Shown here one piece after another: positions 37,157 through 47,501 of a DNA stretch of 64,000 bases. A model generated the notes under the pieces. The model was not told the DNA's origin. It ran no database searches and saw only the letters and a list, made by a program, of their open reading frames with translations. The stretch is from positions 62,001-126,000 of the forward strand of contig NZ_FOLW01000006.1 in assembly GCF_900112475.1 (NCBI RefSeq), in the 5' to 3' direction. Every line of letters starts with the position of its first letter. Positions within the stretch are counted from its first letter, which is position 1. The position numbers were made by a program, and so were the translations under genes. This DNA is from Pragia fontium DSM 5563 = ATCC 49100 (GTDB lineage: Bacteria > Pseudomonadota > Gammaproteobacteria > Enterobacterales > Enterobacteriaceae).

Positions 37157-40100
37157 ATGAAAAGAATGTTGATTAACGCAACTCAGCAGGAAGAGTTGCG
37201 TGTAGCCTTAGTTGACGGGCAACGTCTGTACGATTTAGATATTGAAAGTCCAGGGCACGAGCAAAAGAAAGCCAATATTTATAAAGGTAAAATTACCCGT
37301 GTTGAACAAAGTCTGGAAGCAGCATTTGTTGATTACGGCGCTGAACGACACGGTTTCCTCCCATTTAAAGAAATTTCCCGCGAATATTTCTCCTCCAATT
37401 CAAGCTCTGGTCGTCCGAACATTAAAGATGTTCTGCACGTCGGTCAGGAAGTTATTGTTCAAGTTGATAAAGAAGAGCGTGGAAATAAAGGCGCAGCACT
37501 AACAACCTTTATTAGTCTGGCCGGCAGTTATTTAGTTCTGATGCCCAACAACCCTCGCGCCGGTGGTATTTCCCGTCGTATTGAAGGTGACGATCGTCAG
37601 GAACTGAAAGAAGCATTAGATTCACTAGAAATTCCTAACGGTATGGGCCTTATCGTCCGTACTGCTGGCGTTGGTAAATCCGCTGAAGCATTACAGTGGG
37701 ATCTTTCTTTCCGTTTAAAACACTGGGAAGCAATCAAGAAAGCCGCAGAGAGTCGCCCTGCTCCATTCCTGATCCATCAAGAAAGTAACGTTATCGTTCG
37801 CGCCTTCCGTGACTATTTACGCCCGGATATCGGCGAAATCCTGATCGATAATATTAAAGTTCTCGACCTGGCCAAAGAACATATCGCCGCTCTTGGTCGT
37901 CCTGACTTCAGCAGCAAAATCAAGTCTTACACCGGTGAAATCCCGCTGTTTAGCCACTATCAAATCGAATCGCAAATCGAATCTGCCTTCCAACGTGAAG
38001 TTCGTTTGCCTTCCGGTGGCTCTATCGTTATCGATACCACTGAAGCCTTAACGGCCATTGATATTAACTCCGCCCGTTCTACACGCGGTGGCGATATTGA
38101 AGAAACTGCCTTTAATACCAACCTGGAAGCCGCAGATGAGATTGCTCGCCAATTACGTCTTCGTGACTTGGGTGGTTTAATCGTCATCGACTTTATCGAT
38201 ATGACGCCAATTCGCCATCAGCGCGAAGTTGAAAACCGTTTACGTGATGCGGTTCGTCAGGATCGTGCGCGCATTCAAATCGGCCGTATTTCACGTTTTG
38301 GCCTACTGGAAATGTCACGCCAGCGTCTAAGCCCATCTTTGGGAGAGTCGAGCCATCATGTGTGCCCTCGCTGTAGCGGTACCGGTACCGTTCGCGATAA
38401 CGAATCTCTGGCGCTCTCGATTCTGCGTTTAATCGAAGAAGAAGCGTTAAAAGATAACACCAAAGAAGTTGATGCTATCGTTCCGGTTCAAGTTGCGTCT
38501 TATCTGTTGAACGAAAAGCGTGAATCAGTGAATGCCATTGAACGTCGTTCCGGTGGTAAAGTTCGCGTGGTGGTTGTGCCTAATGAACGTATGGATACAC
38601 CACATTACGAAGTTATCCGTAAGAAACCAGGCGAAGAAAGCCATGTATTAAGCTACATGTTGCCACAATTGCATGAAGCGGAAACCGAGTCGGAAGAAGA
38701 AACCGTACACGAGCGCAAAATCCCAGAGCAACCTGCACTGGCCAGTTTCTCACTGCCGACAGAGTCAGCTCCGGTTGAAGAGAAAAAAGTGGTCACCACA
38801 GCACCTGCGGTAACCGCACCTGCTGCGCCTGGCCTGTTCTCTCGTTTGGTTAGCGGTCTGAAAAGTATCTTAGCACCGGCCGAAACAGCTCCAGCCCAAC
38901 CTGAAAAGGCTGCGTCGGAAAAATCTAGCTATAACCAGCAAGATCGTCGTAACAACAACCGTCGCAACAATAATCGTCGCGATCGTAATAACGACCGCAA
39001 TGACCGTAACGGTGAACGTAACAACGACCGTAATAGCGATCGTAATAACGACCGTCAGAATCGTGATAACAACCAAGATTCACGTCGTAACAATCGTCAG
39101 CCTCAACAAGCAACGACCGATACCGCTCAGAATGCGACAGCCACCGCCCCTCGCGATGAGAACCGTCGTGAAACTCGAGCAGAACGCCAGCGTCGTCGTA
39201 ACGAAGATAAACGTCAACAGCAAACGCAAACTCAACAAAATGAGCAGGTAGAAGCCAGCATTGTTGAGAACGTAGTTGTAGTTGAAGAAGAGAAGCCTGC
39301 ATCGGTTCCAGCTCAACGTCGTCAACGCCGCCAAGTAAACCAGAAAGTTCGTGTTGCGGCACAAACTGAGCAAACAGAAAGCAATAGCGACGCAGTTAAA
39401 CCTGAAACCATGATTGCAATGGTTGAAGAGGTTAAATTGCTACCGCAACCTGCTGCAGTGAACAAACCTGAAGAAGCAGGACTCACTACCGAGTCTGACA
39501 GCGATAAGAATGGTTATAATAACGGCAATAATACCAATGATGCTAATGGTATGCCGCGCCGTTCTCGCCGTTCGCCGCGTCACCTTCGCGTTAGCGGCCA
39601 ACGTCGTCGTCGTTATCGTGACGAACGTTATCCAACCGTTTCACCGATGCCATTAGCTACAGCAGCGGCATCACCTGAACTGGCATCGGGTAAAGTGTTT
39701 ATCAATTACGCAGCGTTAGCCGTTGAACAACCGAAAGCGTTCGAACCTATTGAAGCCTTGGAAGCAGCAAATAACGCCGAGAAGCGTATTACACAGCCGG
39801 AAATCGTTGTTACCAGCGTCGTCGCTGAAACAGTGGAATCCTCTGTCGTCAATGCAGCAGAAAAAGTTGAAGTGGTAGTTAATGAAGCTTCAACAATAGT
39901 TGAAACACCGGCAGCAGTCGCTCATGTTGAAACTCAATCTGATGAAGTGGTTTCTCCAGTGGTTGAAGCACCACAAGAATCCGCTGTTGTTGAAGAAAGT
40001 GTTACCGTCAGCAACCCTGAACCACAGGTTGTCAACACGATCACGGAACCAACAACATCAGTCGTTGCTACGCCTTCTATTCATGCAGGTACGTCTTCGG

Positions 40101-40444
40101 CGCCGGCTGCATCACCTTCATATCACGCAGAGCCTGTGGTTGAAGCCGTTGTACAACAGCCAACCCCAATCGTTGAAGACGTTAAATCACCGGTCGCGGA
40201 TGCTGAAGTGAATACCATTAACCCCGTTCAGGTTGCCAGTTCTCCAGTCTCCAGACCTGTCATGCCTGAAGCTGAAGTATTGGCAGAACAACCAGTAACT
40301 GTGGTATCTGAAACGGTAGCCGTTGTTGAAACCCCTGCTACTTTACCTACTGAAGCATTCGCGGGTAAAGGTTCTGCTGGCGGCCATGCAGCCACTAATC
40401 ACGCGGCTGCGCCAGCGGCAAGACCTGCCCCGATTGATGATTAA
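37157..40444 (+). CDS. rne: Ribonuclease E
   Basis: Main endoribonuclease for mRNA decay and rRNA/tRNA processing and scaffold of the RNA degradosome; 1095 aa. The N-terminal half has the S1 domain ([20 protein letters not shown]), catalytic Asp in [17 protein letters not shown] and LIVIDFIDM, and the Zn-link CPRCSGTG. The scaffold half has the membrane-targeting segment [14 protein letters not shown], a long Arg/Asn/Asp-rich tract, the arginine-rich RNA-binding [19 protein letters not shown], an acidic Val/Glu-rich region, and a C-terminal AGKGSAGGH-type PNPase-binding site. The ATG at 37157 matches E. coli; an in-frame TTG at 37154 is not needed. Confidence 0.97.
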   Translation: MKRMLINATQQEELRVALVDGQRLYDLDIESPGHEQKKANIYKGKITRVEQSLEAAFVDYGAERHGFLPFKEISREYFSSNSSSGRPNIKDVLHVGQEVIVQVDKEERGNKGAALTTFISLAGSYLVLMPNNPRAGGISRRIEGDDRQELKEALDSLEIPNGMGLIVRTAGVGKSAEALQWDLSFRLKHWEAIKKAAESRPAPFLIHQESNVIVRAFRDYLRPDIGEILIDNIKVLDLAKEHIAALGRPDFSSKIKSYTGEIPLFSHYQIESQIESAFQREVRLPSGGSIVIDTTEALTAIDINSARSTRGGDIEETAFNTNLEAADEIARQLRLRDLGGLIVIDFIDMTPIRHQREVENRLRDAVRQDRARIQIGRISRFGLLEMSRQRLSPSLGESSHHVCPRCSGTGTVRDNESLALSILRLIEEEALKDNTKEVDAIVPVQVASYLLNEKRESVNAIERRSGGKVRVVVVPNERMDTPHYEVIRKKPGEESHVLSYMLPQLHEAETESEEETVHERKIPEQPALASFSLPTESAPVEEKKVVTTAPAVTAPAAPGLFSRLVSGLKSILAPAETAPAQPEKAASEKSSYNQQDRRNNNRRNNNRRDRNNDRNDRNGERNNDRNSDRNNDRQNRDNNQDSRRNNRQPQQATTDTAQNATATAPRDENRRETRAERQRRRNEDKRQQQTQTQQNEQVEASIVENVVVVEEEKPASVPAQRRQRRQVNQKVRVAAQTEQTESNSDAVKPETMIAMVEEVKLLPQPAAVNKPEEAGLTTESDSDKNGYNNGNNTNDANGMPRRSRRSPRHLRVSGQRRRRYRDERYPTVSPMPLATAAASPELASGKVFINYAALAVEQPKAFEPIEALEAANNAEKRITQPEIVVTSVVAETVESSVVNAAEKVEVVVNEASTIVETPAAVAHVETQSDEVVSPVVEAPQESAVVEESVTVSNPEPQVVNTITEPTTSVVATPSIHAGTSSAPAASPSYHAEPVVEAVVQQPTPIVEDVKSPVADAEVNTINPVQVASSPVSRPVMPEAEVLAEQPVTVVSETVAVVETPATLPTEAFAGKGSAGGHAATNHAAAPAARPAPIDD

Positions 40445-40464
40445 TCTCATTAATCAATGAAAAC

Positions 40465-40491
40465 AAAAAACCCGCATAATGCGGGTTTTTT
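40465..40491 (+). terminator. rne terminator
   Basis: Stem aaaaaacccgc / gcgggtttttt with a 5-nt loop and a run of six T, 20 bp after the rne stop. Confidence 0.88.
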
Positions 40492-40513
40492 ATTGCCAGA
40501 AACCGAAGAGAAA

Positions 40514-40804
40514 TTAGTAGACTTTGCTCATCAGGTTAATATTCAGCGATTCAATTTTACCCTTGGTGAACTGAGCAAATGAAGTAAAGTGCTCAGACTG
40601 GTTATGTGCATCGAGAATAGGTTGTGAGGCCCAACGTTCAATAAATACATACACTAAAGGATTCTCTTTATCCTGGTGTAAATCATACTGAAGGCACCCT
40701 TCTTCAGCACGGCTGCTATCAACCAGTTTCTTTAACTGTTCCATTAACGGTGCCTGAAAATCACTCTTAATCGTCAATGTAGCAACAATGGTTATTTCAC
40801 TCAT
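40514..40804 (-). CDS. Putative quinol monooxygenase (ABM domain)
   Basis: 96-aa protein of the antibiotic biosynthesis monooxygenase superfamily (dimeric alpha-beta barrel; relative of E. coli YgiN). It has the family pattern IVATLTIKSDFQAPLMEQLKKLVDSSRAEEGCLQYDLHQDKENPLVYVFIERWASQPILDAH. Small members act on quinols or related compounds without cofactors; the substrate here is unknown. It lies downstream of dbpA on the same strand with 43 bp between, so the two may be co-transcribed. Confidence 0.8.
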   Translation of the reverse strand: MSEITIVATLTIKSDFQAPLMEQLKKLVDSSRAEEGCLQYDLHQDKENPLVYVFIERWASQPILDAHNQSEHFTSFAQFTKGKIESLNINLMSKVY

Positions 40805-40847
40805 TTAAATTCCTTAACATATGTTTATTGAATGCCTAAAAATCAAA

Positions 40848-42233
40848 TTACTTAATTAACCATACCCGGTAGTTTTTACCTTTAATTTTTCCATTACGTA
40901 AACGTTCCAATGCATTTTTAGCACTTTTACGTCGGATAGCAACATAAGCTTGAGTATCAAATATGGCAATCTTACCGACTTCTGCCGCTGTTAATCCCGC
41001 ATCGCCGGTTAATGCCCCTAAAATATCCCCCGGACGCATTTTCGCTTTACGCCCACCGTCAATATTTAAGGTCATCATATCCGCAACCACCGGCTGAATA
41101 TCCGCATGGTTTAGTGTTGCCGAATCTCTCCACTCCAACGACTCAGATAAATAATCTTCAATCGCGTGAGCCCGTTGTAACTCATTTACCGTACAGAAAC
41201 TAAAAGCCATTCCTTCTGCACCCGCTCGGCCAGTTCGACCGATACGATGAACATAGACTTCTGGATCGTAAGGCAGCTCGAAATTTATTACTAACGGTAA
41301 TTCTTTGATATCCAGGCCACGAGCCGCCACATCCGTTGCGACCAGTACTCGGCAGCTTAAATTAGCGAACTGCACTAAAACCCTTTCCCGGTCCCGCTGT
41401 TCCAAATCACCATGTAGCGCTAATACGCTATTGCCAGAGGTGCTTAACGCGTCAGCGATTTCCTGACAGTCTCTTTTCGTATTAGAGAAGATGACGCAAG
41501 ATTGCGGCTGATAGTGTGACAATATTTTTTGTAGCAAGCTGATACGCTGCGATGAACTAACCTCAAAAAACTGCTGCTCAATGTGAATGCGATCGTCCGC
41601 CGACTCGATAATAATACGTTGCGGAGAACGCTGAACATTGGCGCTCATCTTTTCGATATCCACGGGATACGTGGCAGAGAAAAGCAACGTTTGACGCTGT
41701 GTTGGCGTCTGACTGATGATATTATTCACTTCATCAGAAAAACCCATATCCAGCATTCTATCCGCTTCATCCAAGACCAGCACCTTCAAGTCATTCAGCG
41801 TTAAGTTTCCCTTGCGCAAATGGTCCTGAATCCGCCCTGGCGTTCCTACAATGATATGGGCCGGATGAGCTAATGAATCGATCTGCTGACCCATCGGTTG
41901 ACCACCACATAAAGTCAGCACTTTAATATTGGCAAGATATCTGGCCAAACGCCTTAACTCTTTACTGACCTGATCCGCCAACTCTCGGGTAGGACAAAGT
42001 ACCAGAGCTTGAGTACGAAACTCCCCTACCTGAATAGCGTTAAGCAAGCCAATACCAAAGGCGGCCGTTTTACCACTGCCGGTTTTCGCCTGAGCGACAA
42101 CATCCTTCCCCTGTAGAATAGCGGGTAACGAGGCCGCCTGAATGGGCGTCATTTGCGCATACCCTAATTCATTTAAATTAGTAACTTGTTCTTCGGGCAG
42201 TGATAGATCGGAAAAAGATAATGTTGTACTCAC
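40848..42233 (-). CDS. dbpA: ATP-dependent RNA helicase DbpA
   Basis: DEAD-box helicase stimulated by 23S rRNA helix 92, acting in late 50S subunit assembly. The 461 aa include the Q-motif, AKTGSGKTAAF, VLCPTRELADQ, VLDEADRMLDMGF, FSATYP, VATDVAARGLDI and HRIGRTGRAG. The C-terminal RNA-binding domain has MRPGDILGALTGDAGLTAAEVGKIAIFDTQAYVAI and GKIKGKNYRVWL, the feature that separates DbpA from other DEAD-box proteins. Standard length. Confidence 0.95.
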   Translation of the reverse strand: MSTTLSFSDLSLPEEQVTNLNELGYAQMTPIQAASLPAILQGKDVVAQAKTGSGKTAAFGIGLLNAIQVGEFRTQALVLCPTRELADQVSKELRRLARYLANIKVLTLCGGQPMGQQIDSLAHPAHIIVGTPGRIQDHLRKGNLTLNDLKVLVLDEADRMLDMGFSDEVNNIISQTPTQRQTLLFSATYPVDIEKMSANVQRSPQRIIIESADDRIHIEQQFFEVSSSQRISLLQKILSHYQPQSCVIFSNTKRDCQEIADALSTSGNSVLALHGDLEQRDRERVLVQFANLSCRVLVATDVAARGLDIKELPLVINFELPYDPEVYVHRIGRTGRAGAEGMAFSFCTVNELQRAHAIEDYLSESLEWRDSATLNHADIQPVVADMMTLNIDGGRKAKMRPGDILGALTGDAGLTAAEVGKIAIFDTQAYVAIRRKSAKNALERLRNGKIKGKNYRVWLIK

Positions 42234-42390
42234 GATAAGCTCTTTTTACACAAAATAAATAGGCTGGATTAAATACCAGACGAAGGGTAAATATTAACAG
42301 ACTTTCCTTGCTATTGATGCCAATTCCTCTGCGCTTATTTTCCTGCCGTTCGTTTGATTATGACAAATAACCAAAGGTGACTAAAAACAG

Positions 42391-42425
42391 TTGACACCAA
42401 TCCATAAAACTAGTTTACTAGTACA
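42391..42425 (+). promoter_or_regulatory. trpE promoter with TrpR operator
   Basis: -35 TTGACA (42391-42396), a 17-bp spacer, and -10 TTTACT (42414-42419). The -10 is embedded in the dyad ACTAGTTTACTAGT, the TrpR operator sequence (E. coli has ACTAGTTAACTAGT at the same position). Tryptophan-bound TrpR would block polymerase here. Confidence 0.92.
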
Positions 42426-42456
42426 AATTATCAAGCACAATAATCAGGTAATTATC

Positions 42457-42507
42457 ATGATGACATGCACAGTAACAATGATTGATTGGTGGCGATTCAT
42501 CCCTTAG
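42457..42507 (+). CDS. trpL: trp leader peptide 1 (before trpE)
   Basis: A 16-codon frame, MMTCTVTMIDWWRFIP, with two adjacent Trp codons at positions 11-12 and a TAG stop. It lies about 35 bp after the promoter and just before an attenuator hairpin. Ribosome stalling at the Trp codons when charged tRNA-Trp is scarce would let the antiterminator form. Confidence 0.93.
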   Translation: MMTCTVTMIDWWRFIP

Positions 42508-42581
42508 CGGGTGGCCTGCTTGCGTCAATTTGTCATCAGATAAAGCAACATAGCCAGAGCCCGCAAAATGTGGGCTTTTTT
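42506..42581 (+). terminator. trp attenuator 1
   Basis: The terminator (segment 3:4) is the stem agcccgca (42558-42565) / tgtgggct (42569-42576), with a 3-nt loop and a run of six T. Segment 2, gcgggtggcc directly after the trpL stop, can pair instead with gcccgc in segment 3 to form the antiterminator. Confidence 0.9.
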
Positions 42582-42638
42582 ATTGCCTAAAAATGATATG
42601 CACATGCTCAACAGAAACATTTAAATCGGCGTATAACC

Positions 42639-44201
42639 ATGCAAACACATAAACCGACCTTGCAATTACTCACCGCAGAAACGCCTTATCGGAGCGATCC
42701 TACGGCAATCTTTACCCAGTTATGCAATAACCGCCCAGCAACATTGCTACTTGAGTCAGCCGAAGTCGACAGTAAACAAAATTTAAAGAGTCTGTTAGTG
42801 ATTGACAGCGCGTTACGCATTACCGCGGAAGGCAACCGTGTAACATTACGTGCTTTAACCGACAATGGTAACGCCCTACTGATATTACTCGATAACCAGT
42901 TGCCAGCAGGTGTGGAAAATCACATAAGTCATCACAGGCGAGAACTAGTTTATCCCACCAATAACGACCTTCTGGATGAGGATGCACGTTTAAAATCGGT
43001 TTCGGTATTTGATGCATTACGTCAACTGTTGGTGCTGGTCAATGTCCCGCAAGATCAGCGCGAAGCGATGCTCTTAGGTGGGCTATTTGCTTACGATTTG
43101 GTTGCAGAATTTGAGAATTTACCCGCATTACACAGCGATCGGCGCTGTCCAGACTTCTGCTTTTATTTAGCCGAAACGTTATTGATTCTCGATCATCAGA
43201 ACGGTGTATCCCGTTTGCAAGCTAGCCTGTTTAATCAGGATGCGAATGAACAGAAACGACTGGAAATACGTTTAGCTCAATTAAAAGAACAGCTAAGTCA
43301 CCCAGCCTCAACGATCGCCGCACCAACCATTGCTGATATGACGTTAACTTGCGACCGCAGCGATGAGGAATATGGCGATATCGTTCGTCAGTTACAACAA
43401 TCTATTCGTCACGGTGATATTTTTCAGGTCGTCCCTTCTCGCCGCTTTATGCTACCTTGCCCTTCTCCACTGGCCGCTTATCAGACATTAAAAGAGAGTA
43501 ATCCAAGTCCTTATATGTTCTTTATGCAGGATGAAGACTTCTCACTATTTGGTGCATCTCCTGAGAGCGCCCTTAAGTATTCTTCCGAGAACCGTCAGAT
43601 AGAAATTTATCCGATTGCGGGTACGCGTCCTCGTGGCCGACGTGCCGATGGGTCTCTGGATAAAGATTTAGACAGCCGCTTCGAGCTAGATATGCGTACC
43701 GATCATAAAGAACTGGCTGAACACATCATGCTCGTTGACTTAGCCCGTAATGATTTAGCCAGAATTTGTGAGGCCGGTAGTCGATATGTAGCCGATTTGA
43801 CCAAAGTTGATCGCTACTCTTTTGTCATGCATCTGGTTTCAAGGGTGGTCGGCACGCTCAGAAACGATCTTGATGCCTTACACGCCTATCAAGCCTGTAT
43901 GAATATGGGTACGCTCAGTGGTGCACCAAAAGTTAGAGCCATGCAGCTTATTGCCCAATATGAAGGGGTACGCCGCGGCAGCTATGGTGGCGCAGTTGGC
44001 TATATTACTGCCCATGGCGATCTTGATACCTGTATCGTTATTCGTTCTGCCTATGTTGAAGATGGCATCGCAACCATTCAGGCTGGCGCAGGCGTTGTGC
44101 TTGACTCTAACCCACAGGCTGAGGCGGATGAAACCCGCAGCAAAGCCCGAGCCGTATTGAGAGCGATTGCCACAGCTCATCAGGCTAAGGAGATTTTCTG
44201 A
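42639..44201 (+). CDS. trpE: Anthranilate synthase component I
   Basis: Converts chorismate and ammonia (from TrpG) to anthranilate, the first committed step of tryptophan synthesis. The 520 aa have the tryptophan feedback site LLLESAEV near residue 38, then the chorismate-binding core: [53 protein letters not shown] and [19 protein letters not shown]. The stop overlaps the trpG ATG by 1 bp (TGATG). Confidence 0.98.
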   Translation: MQTHKPTLQLLTAETPYRSDPTAIFTQLCNNRPATLLLESAEVDSKQNLKSLLVIDSALRITAEGNRVTLRALTDNGNALLILLDNQLPAGVENHISHHRRELVYPTNNDLLDEDARLKSVSVFDALRQLLVLVNVPQDQREAMLLGGLFAYDLVAEFENLPALHSDRRCPDFCFYLAETLLILDHQNGVSRLQASLFNQDANEQKRLEIRLAQLKEQLSHPASTIAAPTIADMTLTCDRSDEEYGDIVRQLQQSIRHGDIFQVVPSRRFMLPCPSPLAAYQTLKESNPSPYMFFMQDEDFSLFGASPESALKYSSENRQIEIYPIAGTRPRGRRADGSLDKDLDSRFELDMRTDHKELAEHIMLVDLARNDLARICEAGSRYVADLTKVDRYSFVMHLVSRVVGTLRNDLDALHAYQACMNMGTLSGAPKVRAMQLIAQYEGVRRGSYGGAVGYITAHGDLDTCIVIRSAYVEDGIATIQAGAGVVLDSNPQAEADETRSKARAVLRAIATAHQAKEIF

Positions 44202-44779
44202 TGGCTGATATTTTATTACTCGATAATATTGATTCCTTTACCTATAACTTGGTGGATCAACTGCGATCCGGCGGTCATAAGGTCACTATTTATCGTAATG
44301 TGGTGCCCGCTGAACTGATTATTGAGCGTCTTGGTCAGATGAATAAACCGATCCTGATGCTGTCTCCCGGTCCGGGGAAACCATCAGAAGCCGGATGTAT
44401 GCCGCAATTGTTGCAGCAGCTGCGGGGAAAATTACCCATCATCGGAATTTGTCTTGGCCACCAAGCCATTGTTGAGGCTTATGGTGGTATCGTCAGCCAA
44501 GCTGGTGAAATACTGCATGGCAAATCCTCTCTCATTACCCATGATGGTTTAGCAATGTTTACTGGCCTACCTTCACCATTGCCCGTGGCCCGCTATCATT
44601 CTTTGGTTGGCAGCCATATTCCTACGGGGTTAACGGTTAATGCGCATGTTAACCAGATGGTAATGGCAGTACGAAACGACGAGGATAAAGTTTGTGGTTT
44701 TCAATTTCACCCAGAGTCAATCTTAACCACTCAAGGAGCCCGCTTGCTGGATCAAACTCTTGAGTGGGCGCTGTCGTAA
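44201..44779 (+). CDS. trpG: Anthranilate synthase component II (glutamine amidotransferase)
   Basis: Releases ammonia from glutamine for TrpE. The 192 aa show [28 protein letters not shown], the nucleophile motif [16 protein letters not shown] and [13 protein letters not shown]. It is a stand-alone amidotransferase, not fused to TrpD as in E. coli; Serratia and Yersinia also have separate genes. Unlike those, a full promoter and attenuator separates it from trpD here. Confidence 0.97.
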   Translation: MADILLLDNIDSFTYNLVDQLRSGGHKVTIYRNVVPAELIIERLGQMNKPILMLSPGPGKPSEAGCMPQLLQQLRGKLPIIGICLGHQAIVEAYGGIVSQAGEILHGKSSLITHDGLAMFTGLPSPLPVARYHSLVGSHIPTGLTVNAHVNQMVMAVRNDEDKVCGFQFHPESILTTQGARLLDQTLEWALS

Positions 44780-44790
44780 GTCGAAAAGTC

Positions 44791-44826
44791 TTGCTAAGCA
44801 CGATGAGCAATATTTTTATTTTTTTA
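44791..44826 (+). terminator. Weak terminator after trpG
   Basis: A short stem ttgct / agcaa with a 10-nt loop is followed by a long T-rich tail (tatttttattttttta). It begins 12 bp after the trpG stop. If active, it would separate the trpEG transcript from the trpDCBA transcript. Confidence 0.5.
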
Positions 44827-44838
44827 TGGCTAAATTAG

Positions 44839-44872
44839 TTGACAATAACCCATCAAACTAGTTTACTAGTAC
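44839..44872 (+). promoter_or_regulatory. Second trp promoter and TrpR operator, before trpD
   Basis: -35 TTGACA (44839-44844), a 17-bp spacer, and -10 TTTACT (44862-44867), inside the dyad ACTAGTTTACTAGT. The operator is identical to the one before trpE, while the rest of the spacer differs. Confidence 0.92.
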
Positions 44873-44907
44873 ACAAGTTCAGTAAATCATTTAATACAGG
44901 CAAAATC

Positions 44908-44958
44908 ATGATGACAGTTCAAATCGTTTTAAATCGTTGGTGGCGACCTCTCCTTTAG
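44908..44958 (+). CDS. trp leader peptide 2 (before trpD)
   Basis: A 16-codon frame, MMTVQIVLNRWWRPLL, with two adjacent Trp codons at positions 11-12, the same length and Trp positions as leader 1. Only the start (MMT) and the WWR core are conserved, and the rest differs, which suggests selection for the Trp-codon arrangement. It is followed by the same attenuator architecture. Confidence 0.92.
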   Translation: MMTVQIVLNRWWRPLL

Positions 44959-45033
44959 CGGGCGGCCTACTTGCAGCAATTTGTCATCAGATAAAGCAAT
45001 TAGCCAGAAGCCCGCAATATGCGGGCTTTTTTA
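44957..45033 (+). terminator. trp attenuator 2
   Basis: Terminator stem agcccgca (45009-45016) / tgcgggct (45020-45027), a perfect 8-bp stem with a 3-nt loop and a run of six T. Segment 2, agcgggc at 44957-44963, is exactly complementary to gcccgc at 45010-45015, so the alternative antiterminator is also conserved. Confidence 0.9.
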
Positions 45034-45087
45034 TTGAATACGACTTTCCATAAAAGAAAAATAATGAATGACATCGGCGGAAATAAC

Positions 45088-46104
45088 ATGCAAACACAAA
45101 ACAATATGCAACCTATCCTCAACAAATTATTCCGAGCCGAATCTTTAACTCAGCAGGAAAGTCAGGCTCTTTTCCGTGGTATTGCGCGTGGGGAGCTAGA
45201 GTCTTCTCAGTTGGCTGCGGCTTTAATCAGCATGAAAATTCGTGGTGAAACACCAGATGAAATTGCCGGTGCCGCGACAGCCTTCTTAGCCGATGCTCAA
45301 CCATTCCCTCGCCCGGAATATGATTTTGCCGACATCGTCGGCACCGGTGGAGACGGTACCAACAGCATTAATATTTCAACCGCCAGTGCCTTTGTCGCCG
45401 CCGCATGCGGTATCAAAATTGCCAAACACGGTAACCGCAGCGTTTCCAGCCGTTCAGGATCGTCTGATTTACTGGCTGCTTTGGGGATTAAACTGGATTT
45501 ACCCGCTGAGGCTTCTCGTCAGGCGCTGGACGATTTAGGCGTTTGTTTTCTGTTTGCACCTCAATATCACACCGGTTTTCGCCACGCGATACCGGTACGT
45601 CAACAGTTAAAAACCCGGACGTTATTTAATGTTCTGGGGCCGCTAATCAATCCGGCTCGTCCACAAAAGGCACTGATTGGTGTTTACAGCCCTGAGTTGG
45701 TTCGCCCGATTGCCGAAACGTTAAAAGTATTAGGCTATCAGCAGGCCGCAGTGGTACACGGTGGGGGTATGGATGAAGTCGCAATTCATGCACCCACTCA
45801 AGTCGCAGAATTACGCAATGGCGAGATTGAATGCTATGAATTAACCCATCGGGATTTTGGCCTTAATCAGTTCACCCTATCCGACCTGGAAGGTGGAACA
45901 CCTGAAGAAAACCGTGACATTTTGTCCCGCTTACTACAAGGTAAAGGCGAATTAGCTCACGCTTCTGCGGTTGCGGCCAATGTGGCAGTATTAATGAGAC
46001 TTTTCGGACAGGACGATCTGCGTATTAACACACAACGGGCAATGGATATAATTAATAGTGGCGCTGCTTTTGAACGCGTTCAAGCCCTGGCAGCGAGAGG
46101 ATAA
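45088..46104 (+). CDS. trpD: Anthranilate phosphoribosyltransferase
   Basis: Joins anthranilate and PRPP to give phosphoribosylanthranilate. About 338 aa: [72 protein letters not shown] and [13 protein letters not shown]. The ATG at 45088 ([11 protein letters not shown]) has a Shine-Dalgarno ggcgga 6-7 bp upstream. In-frame starts further 5' (45019, 45064) lie in or next to the attenuator and are unlikely. It lacks the amidotransferase domain fused to it in E. coli. The trpC start follows directly. Confidence 0.96.
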   Translation: MQTQNNMQPILNKLFRAESLTQQESQALFRGIARGELESSQLAAALISMKIRGETPDEIAGAATAFLADAQPFPRPEYDFADIVGTGGDGTNSINISTASAFVAAACGIKIAKHGNRSVSSRSGSSDLLAALGIKLDLPAEASRQALDDLGVCFLFAPQYHTGFRHAIPVRQQLKTRTLFNVLGPLINPARPQKALIGVYSPELVRPIAETLKVLGYQQAAVVHGGGMDEVAIHAPTQVAELRNGEIECYELTHRDFGLNQFTLSDLEGGTPEENRDILSRLLQGKGELAHASAVAANVAVLMRLFGQDDLRINTQRAMDIINSGAAFERVQALAARG

Positions 46105-47469
46105 ATGATGCAGGAAACGGTTTTAACACGCATTGTACGTGACAAACAACTTTGGTTAGCTGAGCGACGTCAACAACAGCCTCTTGAGAGTTTTCGTCAT
46201 AAGGTTGTTGCCAGTGAACGGAACTTCTATCAGGCCTTAACCAGCGATAACGCGGTATTTATCCTGGAATGCAAAAAGGCATCGCCATCAAAGGGACTGA
46301 TTCGTCAGAACTTTGATCCGCGAGCCATCGCTGAAAGTTACCGCAACTTTGCTTCCGTCATTTCAGTACTGACCGATGAAAAATATTTTCAAGGTAGTTT
46401 TGATTACCTGACGATGGTTAGCAATCAAGTCCATCAGCCAGTCTTATGTAAAGACTTTATTATTGATGCTTATCAGATCTATCTGGCACGCTTCTATCAG
46501 GCTGATGCCATCCTATTGATGCTTTCAGTACTGGATGATGAACAATACACCGCTCTGGCTGCCGTTGCCCACTCCCTCAATATGGGCGTGCTGACCGAGG
46601 TCAGCAATGAAGAGGAACTACAGCGCGCCATTGATTTACAAGCCCGAGTTGTCGGTATTAATAATCGGGATTTACGCGACCTGTCCATTGACCTTAACCG
46701 CACGCGCACCATGGCGCCACGGCTATCGGCATCAACAATTGTGATCAGTGAGTCAGGTATCCATAATTATCAGCAAATTCGCGAACTGAGCCAATATGCC
46801 AATGGGTTCCTGATCGGTAGCGCGCTGATGTCAGAACCTGAACTAGACTTGGCTATTCGTCGTATTATTTTTGGTGCGAATAAAGTATGTGGTCTGACCC
46901 GTGAGGAAGATGCCACCGCCGCTTACAATGCGGGTGCAGTTTATGGCGGTTTAATCTTTGTCGGTAAATCACCACGCTATATCGACTTAGTTCAAGCGGA
47001 AAAAGTCGTCGCGGCAGCACCGCTAAAATGGGTAGGCGTTTTCAGCAATGCACAACTGGAAGCCATCACTCTGGCGACTGAACGACTGAACCTTTCGGTG
47101 ATTCAGTTGCATGGTAATGAAGATGCTCAATATATTGCTGATTTACGTGCCCGCCTTCCGCAACACTGCCAGATCTGGAAAGCACAAAGCGTAACCGACA
47201 CACTGCCAGAATTAAACAATCCCGATATTGACCACTATCTGCTGGATAACGGCGCAGGTGGAACGGGGCAGGCATTTGATTGGCAACTGCTTAAAGACCA
47301 GCAACTGCACAATATTGTTTTGGCCGGTGGTTTAAACCCGACCAACGTCACTGATGCAGTTGAGCTGGGTTGTTGTGGCTTGGATTTCAACTCCGGTTTG
47401 GAAAGTCAGCCGGGCCATAAAGATATAGCGAAAATTAACGCAGTATTCAGCATACTACGTCAGTATTAA
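46105..47469 (+). CDS. trpCF: Bifunctional indole-3-glycerol-phosphate synthase / phosphoribosylanthranilate isomerase
   Basis: 454-aa fusion as in E. coli. The N-terminal IGPS (TrpC) domain has [52 protein letters not shown] and [13 protein letters not shown]. The C-terminal isomerase (TrpF) domain, from about residue 256, has [51 protein letters not shown] and [10 protein letters not shown]. It catalyses two successive steps. The ATG abuts the trpD stop. Confidence 0.97.
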   Translation: MMQETVLTRIVRDKQLWLAERRQQQPLESFRHKVVASERNFYQALTSDNAVFILECKKASPSKGLIRQNFDPRAIAESYRNFASVISVLTDEKYFQGSFDYLTMVSNQVHQPVLCKDFIIDAYQIYLARFYQADAILLMLSVLDDEQYTALAAVAHSLNMGVLTEVSNEEELQRAIDLQARVVGINNRDLRDLSIDLNRTRTMAPRLSASTIVISESGIHNYQQIRELSQYANGFLIGSALMSEPELDLAIRRIIFGANKVCGLTREEDATAAYNAGAVYGGLIFVGKSPRYIDLVQAEKVVAAAPLKWVGVFSNAQLEAITLATERLNLSVIQLHGNEDAQYIADLRARLPQHCQIWKAQSVTDTLPELNNPDIDHYLLDNGAGGTGQAFDWQLLKDQQLHNIVLAGGLNPTNVTDAVELGCCGLDFNSGLESQPGHKDIAKINAVFSILRQY

Positions 47470-47501
47470 TAACGATAAAAGTAGAAGACAAGGGATATCA
47501 A

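Noticed and set aside
38870-39373. Several open frames on both strands inside the rne scaffold region
   Set aside because: They are produced by the repetitive Arg/Asn/Asp codons of rne; their products are low-complexity and have no start signals.
45019-45087. Extended N-terminus of trpD starting at 45019
   Set aside because: That start lies within the attenuator stem; the ATG at 45088 has a good Shine-Dalgarno and fits the protein family.
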